The notes under the pieces: generated by a model | Seen by the model: only the letters and a program-made list of their open reading frames with translations | Told to the model about the DNA's origin: nothing | Databases searched by the model: none | Part shown: positions 25,921 through 34,787 of the stretch, piece by piece | Layout of the letters: each line of letters opens with the position of its first letter | How positions within the stretch are numbered: the first letter of the stretch is position 1 | Program-made: the position numbers and the translations under genes | Assembly: GCA_016720745.1 (NCBI GenBank) | Contig: JADKKA010000018.1 | Coordinates: 930,001 to 994,000 of the forward strand | Length of the DNA stretch: 64,000 bases | Direction of reading: 5' to 3' | Origin: Chitinophagaceae bacterium | GTDB lineage: Bacteria; Bacteroidota; Bacteroidia; Chitinophagales; Chitinophagaceae

Positions 25921-26755
25921 AAAAAGCGCAGCCTTGCCAAAGGGAACATGGATCATCTTTCTGATCATGATCCTTTCGCTCTATGCCTGCCGTTCTACCA
26001 AGAAAATACAAAGTGCCATTGTTAAAAAAGATACAGTGGCGATTCCCATAGCGGTGGTGGATCGTTCAAAAGATGATTCTGTATTGTTTATACAGAAGCA
26101 TTACGACAGCATCATTCAGAATAAAATCAACTATACCACCTTCTCCGGAAAAGTAGATGTGGAATATCGGGACGGCGACGGAAAAAAGTATGATGTCAAT
26201 GCCGTGATCCGGATGTATAAGGACAGTGTGATCTGGGTATCTGTTACTGCCATCCTGGGTATTGAAGGACTAAGGGCCTATATCACAAAGGACTCTGTGA
26301 AGCTGCTGAACAAACAGGATAAAGTGTACACGGCCAGAAGTGTTTCTTATTTACAGGAAGTAACCGCACTGCCGCTGAATTTATCGACCCTGCAGGACCT
26401 GCTGGTGGGCAATCCGGTTTTCCTGGAACCGCGGATTGTTTCTTACTCCACTTCACCCGGTACTATTTCCTTGCTGAGCCTGGGTGATTTTTTCAAAAAC
26501 CTGTTTACGATTTCAGCAGACAATAAACTCACCATCAGCAGCAAGCTGGATGATGTGGAAGAAATGAGGAACCGGACCTGTTATTTATCCTATGAGGATT
26601 ATGAAACCAAGAAGGGGCCGAATTTTTCCACCCGCAGATCCATCAATGTATCAGAGAAAAAGAAGCTGGACATCAAGCTGAATTACAGACAGTATGAATT
26701 TAATGAGACGTTAAATTTTCCCTTTAATGTGCCTAAAAGTTATAGTCATAATTAG
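25886..26755 (+). CDS. DUF4292 lipoprotein
   Basis: A 289-residue protein with a hydrophobic segment and lipobox (LSLYAC) near residues 24-35, followed by RSTKKIQS. This is the Bacteroidota DUF4292 family, probably LolA/LolB-like in fold (YTTFSGKVDVEY and VNAVIRMYKDSVIWVSVT strands). It is likely periplasmic and membrane-anchored with an envelope biogenesis role, which is inference. The N-terminal 23 residues before the hydrophobic core are long for a lipoprotein signal, and the start overlaps dut, so the true start may be later, but no other good ATG precedes the lipobox. Confidence 0.75.
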   Translation: MQVDLDIQVNNKKSAALPKGTWIIFLIMILSLYACRSTKKIQSAIVKKDTVAIPIAVVDRSKDDSVLFIQKHYDSIIQNKINYTTFSGKVDVEYRDGDGKKYDVNAVIRMYKDSVIWVSVTAILGIEGLRAYITKDSVKLLNKQDKVYTARSVSYLQEVTALPLNLSTLQDLLVGNPVFLEPRIVSYSTSPGTISLLSLGDFFKNLFTISADNKLTISSKLDDVEEMRNRTCYLSYEDYETKKGPNFSTRRSINVSEKKKLDIKLNYRQYEFNETLNFPFNVPKSYSHN

Positions 26756-26838
26756 GCGAATAAAATTTAATTTGCATACAGCCGTTATAGACGGTATCAC
26801 ATCCGGCCCCATTTAATCACCCGATCCCCCTTTTTATC

Positions 26839-28185
26839 ATGAGAAAAAAAGCACTACTTTTTTGGGTCATCATTGCCGGATTGCTGCAGGGATTGTCTGC
26901 ACAGGATAAAGCCCAGCTGGAAAAAGAAAGACAGGCCATTCAGCAGGAGCTGAAAGATATTCAGCAGATGTATAATAAGGTAAAGGGACAGACCAAGCAG
27001 TCCCTTGGACAGCTGAATGTACTGAACCGGAAGATTGCCCTTCAGGAGCAATACCTCAATAATATCAATAAAGAGATCAGGAATATTGATGATGATATTT
27101 ACCTGAGTAATCTCGAGATTTATCGCCTGCAGAAACAACTGGATACCCTGAAATCGCAGTATGCCCGCTCCGTGGTGTATGCTTATAAGAACAAGAGCAA
27201 TTACGATTACCTCAATTTTATTTTTTCCGCCAATAGTTTCAATGATGCCATCAAGCGGGTAGCTTATCTGAAAAGTTACCGGGCCTACCGCGAAAAACAG
27301 GTGGTGACCATCCTGGAAACAAAGGACCTGATTGCAAAAAGAAAAGAACAGCAGCTGGTGCGGAAGGATCAAAAAAATGTAGCGCTCACCAACCAGACCA
27401 AGCAGGTACAGGAACTGGAAGTACAGAAAAAGGAAAAAGCTACCGTGGTGAAGCAATTAAAATCGCAGGAGAACGATCTCTCCAAGCAAATTGCGGCTAA
27501 GAAGAAGCGTGATAAAGAACTCAACAACGCGATACTTGCGATTGTAAGAAGAGAAATTGAATCAGCCAAGGCCAAGGCAAAAGCTGAAGCAGAAGCCAGG
27601 CGTAAAGCGGAGGAAATTGCCAAAGCGAATAATCCAACCACTGTTGTAAAGCCTGATAATACCGGCAAACCGGTTGAGGGAGGTACCACTACTACCGCAG
27701 TTACTGCCAAACGGAATGAAGTAGCTAAAAAACCGGAGAGCTATCTTGATTTGAATTCAAAAGATGTGGCACTGAACAGCAGCTTTGCAGCCAACCGGGC
27801 CAAACTGCCCTGGCCGGTGGATAATGGAATTGTGGCCCTTCGTTTTGGCAACAACAAAATTGAAAATACCTTACTCACTTTCGATAACCCGGGATTGACC
27901 ATCGCCACGCCTTCCCCCGGTGTGGCGGTAAAAGCAGTCTTCGACGGAGAAGTGAGTGCCGTGTATAGTCTCGGTGATGGTTCCGCAGTGACGATCAGAC
28001 ATGGTAAGTACTTTACTACCTACAGTAATCTTTCCGGTGTAACCGTATCCAAAGGTGCAACGGTAAAAACCGGTCAAACCATTGGTAAGGCAGGAAGAGA
28101 TGATGAGGGGAATGGCGGACAGATAGATTTTATATTGATGATTGAGACTAAGAATGTGGATCCGCTGCCCTGGCTAAGGAGATAA
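26839..28185 (+). CDS. EnvC-like murein hydrolase activator (coiled coil plus degenerate M23 domain)
   Basis: A 448-residue exported protein with a signal peptide (ending GLSAQ), a long coiled coil (about residues 22-260) rich in K/E/Q, an alanine/lysine-rich linker, and a C-terminal LytM (M23) domain (from about 325: LPWPVDNGIVALRFG). The zinc ligands of active M23 peptidases are missing: the HxxxD position reads TFDNPG and the HxH position reads IDFILM. This matches EnvC, which activates amidases at the division septum rather than cutting peptidoglycan itself. It follows the DUF4292 gene, the usual neighbour in this phylum. Confidence 0.85.
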   Translation: MRKKALLFWVIIAGLLQGLSAQDKAQLEKERQAIQQELKDIQQMYNKVKGQTKQSLGQLNVLNRKIALQEQYLNNINKEIRNIDDDIYLSNLEIYRLQKQLDTLKSQYARSVVYAYKNKSNYDYLNFIFSANSFNDAIKRVAYLKSYRAYREKQVVTILETKDLIAKRKEQQLVRKDQKNVALTNQTKQVQELEVQKKEKATVVKQLKSQENDLSKQIAAKKKRDKELNNAILAIVRREIESAKAKAKAEAEARRKAEEIAKANNPTTVVKPDNTGKPVEGGTTTTAVTAKRNEVAKKPESYLDLNSKDVALNSSFAANRAKLPWPVDNGIVALRFGNNKIENTLLTFDNPGLTIATPSPGVAVKAVFDGEVSAVYSLGDGSAVTIRHGKYFTTYSNLSGVTVSKGATVKTGQTIGKAGRDDEGNGGQIDFILMIETKNVDPLPWLRR

Positions 28186-28191
28186 TTAAAA

Positions 28192-28350
28192 AGAGACAAG
28201 AAACAAATCTCAAATAAATTAAAAAAGGGAGAAAATTAAAAAGGGCGTACCCTATTTTAATTTTCTCCCTTTTTGCTTTTAGTTTATTTGGTTCTTGTTT
28301 CTTGTCTCTTGGTTCTTTTTTTTGTTTCTTGTCTCTTGTTTCTTGGGATT
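28192..28350. repeat. Large palindromic element with heptamer arms; probable bidirectional terminator
   Basis: Lies between convergent EnvC-like and bshA genes. A stem of about 20 bp (28222-28241 with 28255-28275, core GGGAGAAAATTAAAA) surrounds AGGGCGTACCCT. Outer arms also pair: AAGAGACAAGAAACAAAT on the left mirrors ATTTGGTTCTTGTTTCTTG on the right. The right flank is a degenerate 7-base repeat (GTTTCTT, GTCTCTT, GGTTCTT). The same components recur at 39.25-39.58 kb. Confidence 0.75.
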
Positions 28351-28356
28351 TTTTTC

Positions 28357-29475
28357 TCACAAAAAGCGTTCATATAGTTTCTCATACACCGGCACTACAC
28401 GGCTGATGTCAAATGTCTTGGCATGATTGGCAGCTCTTTCCTTGAAACCATTCAGTATAGTATCATCTTTGATAATACTGATGGCCTTGGCCGTCATGGT
28501 GCTGATATCTCCTACATCTGCTAAATAACCAGTTACACCTTCCACATTGATTTCGCCTAAACCACCGGCATTGGTGGAGATCACCGGTACACCGGCCGCC
28601 ATGGCTTCGAGGGCAGCCAGACCAAAACTTTCATATTCGGAAGTAAGTAAGAACAGATCAGCAATGGCCAGGATATCTTCCATTTGTTCCTGCTTTCCTA
28701 CAAAGCGTACTTCATCAAATACACCTAATTCTTTGGCAAGATCTTCGGCGGTAGAACGTTCAGGACCATCTCCTACAAAAAGCAGTTTGGAAGGAACTTC
28801 GGCTCTTACGGCTGCAAATATTTTCACCACATCCTGCACCCTTTTGATCTTCCTGAAATTGGATGCATGGAGCAGGACCCTTTCGCCATTGGGGGCGATA
28901 ACTTTTTTAAAGGCATCAATGGGTTTGCGGCTGAAGCGGCTAACGTCCACAAAATTGTAAATGACTTCTATTTCTTTTTCAATCGCGAAATGACTGAAGG
29001 TTTCATCGCGGAGATTATTGGACACCGCGGTGATGGCATCACTCTCATTGATGGAAAAAGTAACCACCGGCGCATAGGTCTTATCGCGGCCCACCAGGGT
29101 GATATCGGTACCGTGGAGGGTGGTGATAACGGGAATCTGTTTGCCTTCTTTTTTCAGGATCTGCTTGGCCATATAAGCGGCCGAGGCATGGGGAATGGCA
29201 TAATGTACATGCAGCAGGTCCAGGTTATTGTTCTTGATCACATCCACCATGGTACTGGCCAGGGCTGTTTCATAAGGGGGATAATCAAAAAGCGGGTAGG
29301 TGGGTACCTGTACTTCATGGTAAAAGATATTCGGCATGAACTCATTCAGCCGCACCGGCTGCTGGTAGGTAATAAAATGTACCATATGGCCTTTCTGGGC
29401 CAGGGCCTTTCCCAGTTCAGTGGCCAGCACTCCGGAACCTCCGAAAGTGGGATAACAAACAATTCCGATCCGCAT
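28357..29475 (-). CDS. bshA: N-acetyl-alpha-D-glucosaminyl L-malate synthase BshA
   Basis: A 372-residue GT4 glycosyltransferase with GIVCYPTFGGSGVLATELG at the N-terminus, HVHYAIPHASAAY, TTLHGTDITLVGRD, HASNFRKIKRV and EYESFGLAALEAMAAGVPV. It makes the first intermediate of bacillithiol from UDP-GlcNAc and malate. Bacillithiol would be a natural acceptor of sulfane sulfur (bacillithiol persulfide) for the CstB-like enzymes at the left of the window, which is inference. Confidence 0.92.
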   Translation of the reverse strand: MRIGIVCYPTFGGSGVLATELGKALAQKGHMVHFITYQQPVRLNEFMPNIFYHEVQVPTYPLFDYPPYETALASTMVDVIKNNNLDLLHVHYAIPHASAAYMAKQILKKEGKQIPVITTLHGTDITLVGRDKTYAPVVTFSINESDAITAVSNNLRDETFSHFAIEKEIEVIYNFVDVSRFSRKPIDAFKKVIAPNGERVLLHASNFRKIKRVQDVVKIFAAVRAEVPSKLLFVGDGPERSTAEDLAKELGVFDEVRFVGKQEQMEDILAIADLFLLTSEYESFGLAALEAMAAGVPVISTNAGGLGEINVEGVTGYLADVGDISTMTAKAISIIKDDTILNGFKERAANHAKTFDISRVVPVYEKLYERFL

Positions 29476-29591
29476 AGTATTATAAAATCAGTTGCCGAAG
29501 GTAACCTTTTTAACGGAGTAAGGTTTGCCGTTTATCGCAAATTGGCAGCCGGGTTTTTTATGTTTCGGTTATCTTTAATAAAAATTACCGG

Positions 29592-30989
29592 ATGCGTAAA
29601 TTATTCCTGTTTTTAGGGTTGCTGGGTTTGAATGGCCTCCATGCACAGCAGGCAGATTCTGTCTGGATCAAGAAAATTGCCGATGAAATTCTCTCCAATG
29701 GCAGGGCCTATGAAAATTTGCGGGTCTTGACCAAACAGGTAGGTGCCCGTCTGGCTGGTTCAGCAGGAATGGTGAAGGCCGAGCAATGGGGATTAAAAAC
29801 CATGAAGGAAAGCGGGGCGCAGCAAGCCTGGTTACAGGAATGCATGGTGCCGCATTGGATCCGTGGCGGAAAGGATGAAATGTGGAGCAATACCCTGGTT
29901 TCGGGCAATGATCCCAAGAAGCCGGATGCCCGTCTGGTTCGTAAAGATTATGATATTGCCGCCCTGGGGAATTCTGTTGGTTCCGGACCTGCCGGTGTGA
30001 GCGGTGAAGTGATGCTGGTGAACTCATTTGATGAACTGGAAAAAAGAAAGGATGAGGTCAAAGGAAGGATCGTGTTCTATAATTATAAGTTCAATCCTAC
30101 CTATGTCAATACCTTTCTCTCTTACCGTGATGCCGGTCAGTACCGTGGACAGGGCCCCAGCCGTGCGGCAAAGTATGGCGCAAAAGCAGTGATCGTGAGG
30201 AGCCTGAGTCATGCGGCAGATAATAATCCGCATACCGGTGCGACCCGTTATGATTCGGCCTATGAAAAAATTCCGGCTGTGGCGATTGGATTGAGGGATG
30301 CGGATTTATTAAGTGCATCAGTAGCCAAAGGAAAAATCAATATCAGTATTAAAACCAACGGACAGTTTCTGCCGGATACGATCGGGCATAATGTGATTGG
30401 TGAATTGAAGGGATCTGAATTTCCGGATGAAATCATTACAGTAGGTGGTCACCTGGACAGCTGGGATAATTGCGAAGGGGCTCATGATGATGGGGCCGGT
30501 TGTGTGCAGACCATTGAAATCATGCGGGCCTTTGTGGCATCAGGATACAAACCAAAGAGAACCATCCGGTTTGTATTATTTGCCAATGAAGAAAACGGTT
30601 TGCGTGGTGGCAATAAATATGCGGAGGAGGCAAAAGCCAAAAATGAAAAACATATCCTGGCCATGGAAAGTGATGCAGGTGGCTTTACGCCCCGTTCCAT
30701 AGGTTTTTCCGGATCAGATGAACAGTATACAAAAGTACTATCCTGGAAAGCCCTGATTGCACCTTATGGCTGTACGGAAATCAATAAAGGTGGCGGTGGG
30801 GCTGATATTGGTCCTTTGAACCGGATATTTAAAACACCTACTGCCAGTCTTAACCCTGATTCACAACGCTATTTCGATATCCACCATGCCCGCAGTGATG
30901 TTTTTGAAGCAGTGAATAAAAGAGAGTTGGAATTGGGGGCGGTGAATATGGCGGCGTTTATTTATCTGGTGGATCAGTATGGGTTATAG
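29592..30989 (+). CDS. Secreted M28-family aminopeptidase
   Basis: A 465-residue protein with a signal peptide (ending NGLHAQ) and an M28 peptidase domain: VGGHLDSWDNCEGAHDDGAG supplies metal ligands, ANEENGLRGG the catalytic and metal glutamates, AMESDAGGF another metal ligand, and DIHHARSDVFEAV the last histidine. A PA insert lies at about residues 130-235. It would release N-terminal residues from peptides in the periplasm or outside. It is divergent from bshA. Confidence 0.88.
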   Translation: MRKLFLFLGLLGLNGLHAQQADSVWIKKIADEILSNGRAYENLRVLTKQVGARLAGSAGMVKAEQWGLKTMKESGAQQAWLQECMVPHWIRGGKDEMWSNTLVSGNDPKKPDARLVRKDYDIAALGNSVGSGPAGVSGEVMLVNSFDELEKRKDEVKGRIVFYNYKFNPTYVNTFLSYRDAGQYRGQGPSRAAKYGAKAVIVRSLSHAADNNPHTGATRYDSAYEKIPAVAIGLRDADLLSASVAKGKINISIKTNGQFLPDTIGHNVIGELKGSEFPDEIITVGGHLDSWDNCEGAHDDGAGCVQTIEIMRAFVASGYKPKRTIRFVLFANEENGLRGGNKYAEEAKAKNEKHILAMESDAGGFTPRSIGFSGSDEQYTKVLSWKALIAPYGCTEINKGGGGADIGPLNRIFKTPTASLNPDSQRYFDIHHARSDVFEAVNKRELELGAVNMAAFIYLVDQYGL

Positions 30990-30991
30990 GG

Positions 30992-31087
30992 ATCGCCAAA
31001 GGCGATAGCATAGAGCTGCGAAACGAGGACGTTTCGCAGAGCGGAGTTTATTAGGGGTTGTCATGCCGGGCTTGACCCGGTATCTTT
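30992..31087. repeat. Cluster of three hairpins including a dispersed REP-like element
   Basis: Three inverted repeats in a row: ATCGCC AAA GGCGAT (30992-31006), GCTGCGAAAC / GTTTCGCAGAGC (31014-31042), and a CCGGG/CCCGG stem within TCATGCCGGGCTTGACCCGG (from 31061). The last shares its sequence and TATCTTT tail with 910-937. No gene is present before the DinB-like start at 31136. Confidence 0.65.
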
Positions 31088-31135
31088 TGAGTTTCTTCTA
31101 TTCAAATAATGCGATGACGCCACTCATCGATTTAA

Positions 31136-31594
31136 ATGAATCAAATGAACGGACAAATCATTTCCCAACTCTTACAAAGAGACCTGGAAAAATTAAAGCA
31201 GGAGTTACTGCTATACCGGGATGAAACCCTGATCTGGAAAACGGTTGCCGGCATCAGCAATTCAGCCGGGAATCTTTGTCTGCACCTGGTAGGTAATCTC
31301 AATACTTATATTGGTGCTGAACTGGGACAAACTGGTTATATCCGTAACCGGGAGCTGGAGTTTTCACAAAAGGATATTCCAAGAACGGAGTTGATAAAGA
31401 AGGTTGAAAATACTATACTGGTCATAACAGAGGCACTCCATCACTTACCCGACGAAGCATTAGCTCAGGAATATCCTTTACTCGTATTAAAGGAAAAGAC
31501 CAGCACCGGTTATTTCCTGACCCATTTGGCCGTGCATTTGGGTTATCATCTCGGACAAATCAATTATCACCGCAGAATACTGGAGGGCGCATAA
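31136..31594 (+). CDS. DinB-like (DUF1572-type) protein
   Basis: A 152-residue four-helix protein. The DinB-type metal site is suggested by CLHLVGNLNTYIG in the second helix and LTHLAVHLGYHLGQINYHRR in the last. Members act as metal-dependent thiol-linked transferases or have unknown roles. It is followed 1 base later by an acetyltransferase gene, so the two are co-expressed. An ATG three codons downstream is an alternative start. Confidence 0.8.
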   Translation: MNQMNGQIISQLLQRDLEKLKQELLLYRDETLIWKTVAGISNSAGNLCLHLVGNLNTYIGAELGQTGYIRNRELEFSQKDIPRTELIKKVENTILVITEALHHLPDEALAQEYPLLVLKEKTSTGYFLTHLAVHLGYHLGQINYHRRILEGA

Positions 31595-31595
31595 T

Positions 31596-32051
31596 ATGAG
31601 CGAAAAACCATTCCGGAAAACAAAGGGCGAATACATCATTGATACCGATCCCGCTTTGATCGACAGGGAACTGGTGCATCGGTATCTCAGCACTGAATCT
31701 TACTGGGCCAAAGGCGTGCCTTTTGAAACGGTTTCCAAATCCATTGATCATTCTCTTTGTTTCGGGTTATACCATGGCAACCGGCAGATCGGTTTTGCCC
31801 GGATGGTAACGGACCGCGCCACATTTACCTACCTGGCTGATGTATTTATATTAGATGAGGAACGCGGAAAGGGTTTGTCCAAATGGATGATGCAGGAAAT
31901 AGATACCCACCCCGACCTGCAGGGACTACGCCGCTGGATGCTGGGCACCCGTGATGCCCATGGCCTCTATGAACAATTTGGGTGGACGGTGATACCGGAA
32001 GAGCAGCGGGCGAGGTTTATGCAGCGGCATTTTCCGGAGGTGTATCGGTGA
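31596..32051 (+). CDS. GNAT-family N-acetyltransferase
   Basis: A 151-residue GNAT protein with the acetyl-CoA-binding region VFILDEERGKGLSKWMMQ and the downstream block WMLGTRDAHGLYEQFGW. The substrate is unknown. It directly follows the DinB-like gene. Confidence 0.85.
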   Translation: MSEKPFRKTKGEYIIDTDPALIDRELVHRYLSTESYWAKGVPFETVSKSIDHSLCFGLYHGNRQIGFARMVTDRATFTYLADVFILDEERGKGLSKWMMQEIDTHPDLQGLRRWMLGTRDAHGLYEQFGWTVIPEEQRARFMQRHFPEVYR

Positions 32052-32150
32052 CTATTGGTTGATCTTTACATTATTCGACTTCGATGAGTCTTTGCAGTGT
32101 TTTCCGGGATATAAATTCTATATAGGAAGATATTATTTATCCTTAGAAAA

Positions 32151-32288
32151 ATGGGAAATCATCACGTTGTATATTTTTCTTTAAAAAGAGTATCCAAAGA
32201 AGATAGAGTAGCGCAGATAGATAGAGCAAATATTTTAGCCATATTGGAAAATGAGTCTCTTTATTTTTTCCTTTTATCATCTGACTAA
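32151..32288 (+). CDS. Possible small protein (45 aa) in an AT-rich gap
   Basis: The 329-base gap between the GNAT gene and argH is otherwise empty. It holds an ATG-initiated frame of 45 codons (MGNHHVVYFSLKRV at the start, YFFLLSSD at the end), lysine- and isoleucine-rich and more AT-rich than its neighbours. No family was recognised. It may be a gene fragment or chance. Confidence 0.2.
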   Translation: MGNHHVVYFSLKRVSKEDRVAQIDRANILAILENESLYFFLLSSD

Positions 32289-32380
32289 ATATTTGCATGA
32301 AATAAAAGAAAGGCACTTTTGCCTTTCAGTACCATGGCAATCATCGCATCTATAAATATCTCTCTTAATCTTAAAAAAAA

Positions 32381-33720
32381 TTATCGCAAGAGATTTGTTA
32401 GTGCCACCTGAACTTTCTCAAACGGAAACCCCGCCACCACCTGCTCCATCTGCTGACGGATTTCAGCGGTACAAAGATTTCCAATACTGCCTTCATGGGT
32501 ATGTTGCAAATCGGTGCTGTAAGTAAACTGACCGGCTTCGATATCTCTTCCTACTTTTTTATAAGCATCACGGAAGGGCATTCCCTGGTTTACCAGTTTG
32601 TTGACTTCCTCCACACTGAAGAGGTATTTGTATTTTTCATCCTGCAGGATGTCCTGATTGATTGTGATAGAAGATAACATGAGTCCGGCCATTTCGATAC
32701 AGTCTTTTAAAGTGCGGAAGGCCGGGAATAAATGTTCTTTCAGTAACTGCAAATCGCGGTGATAACCGGAGGGCAGATTGGTGGTCATCAAACTGATTTC
32801 ATTGGGTAATGCCTTGATGCGGTTGCAATGGGAACGGATCAGTTCAAAGACATCCGGATTTTTTTTATGCGGCATGATGCTGCTGCCCGTGGTGAGTTCT
32901 GCCGGGAAACTGATAAATCCAAAATTCTGGTTCAGGTACAAACAGGCATCCATGCTCAGCTTCGCCAGTGTATCGGCCAGGTTGGCGAGGGATTGTGCCA
33001 CGATGCGCTCTGCTTTTCCTCGACCCATTTGCGCATAGACCACATTATAATTCAGGTCGGCAAAACCGAGCAGCTGTGTGGTCATGGTTCGGTTGATGGG
33101 AAAAGAAGATCCATAACCCGCTGCTGAACCCAGGGGATTTTTATTTACTACTTCATAAGCACCGCGGATGGTAATCAAATCATCTACCAGGCTTTCTGCA
33201 TAGGCGCCAAACCAAAGTCCGAAGGAGGAAGGCATGGCTAACTGCAAATGCGTATAACCGGGAAAAAGATGGTCCTTGTATTTTTCGCTCTGTGATTGCA
33301 GCAGATCAAAAAAAGGACGAACCGTTGTAACGAGTTCTTCTAATTCATTACGGAGAAAGAGTTTCAGGTCAACCAGCACCTGGTCATTCCGGCTTCTGGC
33401 CGAATGAATCTTTTTACCGGTATCACCCAGTTTTTCGGTGAGTAACCATTCTACCTGTGAGTGTACATCTTCCGCATCCGGACGAATAGTAAATGGGTTG
33501 GGATGATTGGGTGCCGTGGTTTGATAAATGGCTTTCAATTCTGCAAGCAGTACTTTTTCTCTTCGGCACTGAGCAGGCCAACGGATTCCAGCATGGTGAC
33601 ATGGGCCATACTGCCGAGAATATCAAAGGGGGCCAGCTGAATATCAAATTCACGGTCATTGCCAACAGTAAAACGTTCTACTTCGGCCAGTGATGCTTTA
33701 TCTTTTTGCCAGAGCTTCAT
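32381..33720 (-). pseudogene. argH: Argininosuccinate lyase with a one-base frameshift
   Basis: Two overlapping frames together give a full-length ArgH. The N-terminal part (33535-33720) reads MKLWQKDKASLAEVERFTVG and the rest (32381-33538) carries the fumarase-superfamily signature GSSIMPHKKNPD. The break is at a run of five A on the minus strand (33554-33558 as T on plus): one extra A would give EEKKVLLAELKAIYQ across the joint. The enzyme splits argininosuccinate to arginine and fumarate. Everything else looks intact, so a base-call error or a very recent lesion is more likely than an old pseudogene. A -1 ribosomal shift at AAAAAG would also restore the frame. It overlaps argE by four bases. 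Confidence 0.85.
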
Positions 33721-34787
33721 ATCACCTGGTTTAATAATTGAATGTACAACTCTATTCCCTTGTTGATCTCATCAACATAAATGTATTCATCAGCGGTATG
33801 ACTCCTGGCTGAATCCCCGGGTCCCATTTTTAAGGCAGGAAAGGGCATCAGGGCCTTGTCGGATGTAGTGGGGGAGCCATAATAACTGCGCCCCAGGGCC
33901 ATTCCTGCTTTCACCAGCGGATGATCCAGTGCAATGGCCGTGGATCTTAAACGGGTGCTGCGGGGTTTTACTTCACACTGTACATGGTTGCGGATGATGT
34001 CTATCAGTTCTTCAAAACTATACAGCTCATTGATACGGGTATCCACCACAAATTTGCAGGTAGCCGGTACCACATTATGGGCTTTGTTTTCTGTCTCGAT
34101 AACCGTTACACTCATTTTACAAGGGCCCAGGAGGGGAGAATCTTTTTCAAAATGGTAATTGCGAAACCAGTCGATATCCAGCATTGCTTTATAAATAGCG
34201 TTTTCACCCTCGTTGCGGGCGGCATGCCCGGCTTTACCATGACTGATACAATCCAATACCATCAATCCTCTTTCGGCAACGGCCATTTGCATTTGTGTGG
34301 GTTCACCCACAATGGCGGCTTCAATGGGTGGCAAATAGGGAAGGGTGTATTCAATACCACCGGTACCACTGATCTCTTCTTCTGCAGTGGCTGCAATCAC
34401 CAGGTTATATTTCAGGTCTTTTCTGTCGTTGAAATAGAGAAAAACGGCAATCAGTGAAACAAGACATCCTCCGGCATCATTACTGCCCAGTCCGAATAGT
34501 TTTCCATTGTCAATAGTAGCCGCAAAAGGATCACGGGTATATTGCGGATTGGGTTTCACCGTATCGTGGTGGGAGTTGAGGAGGATGCTGGGTTTGTTGG
34601 GATCGAAATAGCGGTTGGAGGCATAAATATTATTTCCCACCCAATAGGCTTCGATATCCCTGACTGAAAAAAAACGGGCTAAGATACCGGCCGTCTTTTC
34701 TTCTTCCTTACTGAAAGAAGGAGTGGCGATCAGTTCCTGCAAGAGGGTGATCGCATCTTTTTGTAATATATTGATATCAGCGTTCAT
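33717..34787 (-). CDS. argE: M20-family N-acyl-ornithine / N-acetyl-citrulline deacylase
   Basis: A 356-residue zinc peptidase-fold protein with LLNSHHDTVKP (metal His and catalytic Asp), GSNDAGGCLVSL, and TAEEEISGTGG (catalytic Glu pair). In Bacteroidota arginine clusters with an N-acylornithine carbamoyltransferase, this enzyme deacylates N-acylcitrulline rather than N-acetylornithine. The substrate is therefore inferred from argF. It overlaps argB by 11 bases and argH by 4, so translation is coupled. Confidence 0.88.
   Translation of the reverse strand: MNADINILQKDAITLLQELIATPSFSKEEEKTAGILARFFSVRDIEAYWVGNNIYASNRYFDPNKPSILLNSHHDTVKPNPQYTRDPFAATIDNGKLFGLGSNDAGGCLVSLIAVFLYFNDRKDLKYNLVIAATAEEEISGTGGIEYTLPYLPPIEAAIVGEPTQMQMAVAERGLMVLDCISHGKAGHAARNEGENAIYKAMLDIDWFRNYHFEKDSPLLGPCKMSVTVIETENKAHNVVPATCKFVVDTRINELYSFEELIDIIRNHVQCEVKPRSTRLRSTAIALDHPLVKAGMALGRSYYGSPTTSDKALMPFPALKMGPGDSARSHTADEYIYVDEINKGIELYIQLLNQVI

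Noticed and set aside
26854..27456. 200-codon minus-strand frame opposite the EnvC-like gene
   Set aside because: Its hydrophobic composition is the mirror of the coiled-coil codons of the real gene (Lys/Gln/Glu read backwards); it is a shadow.
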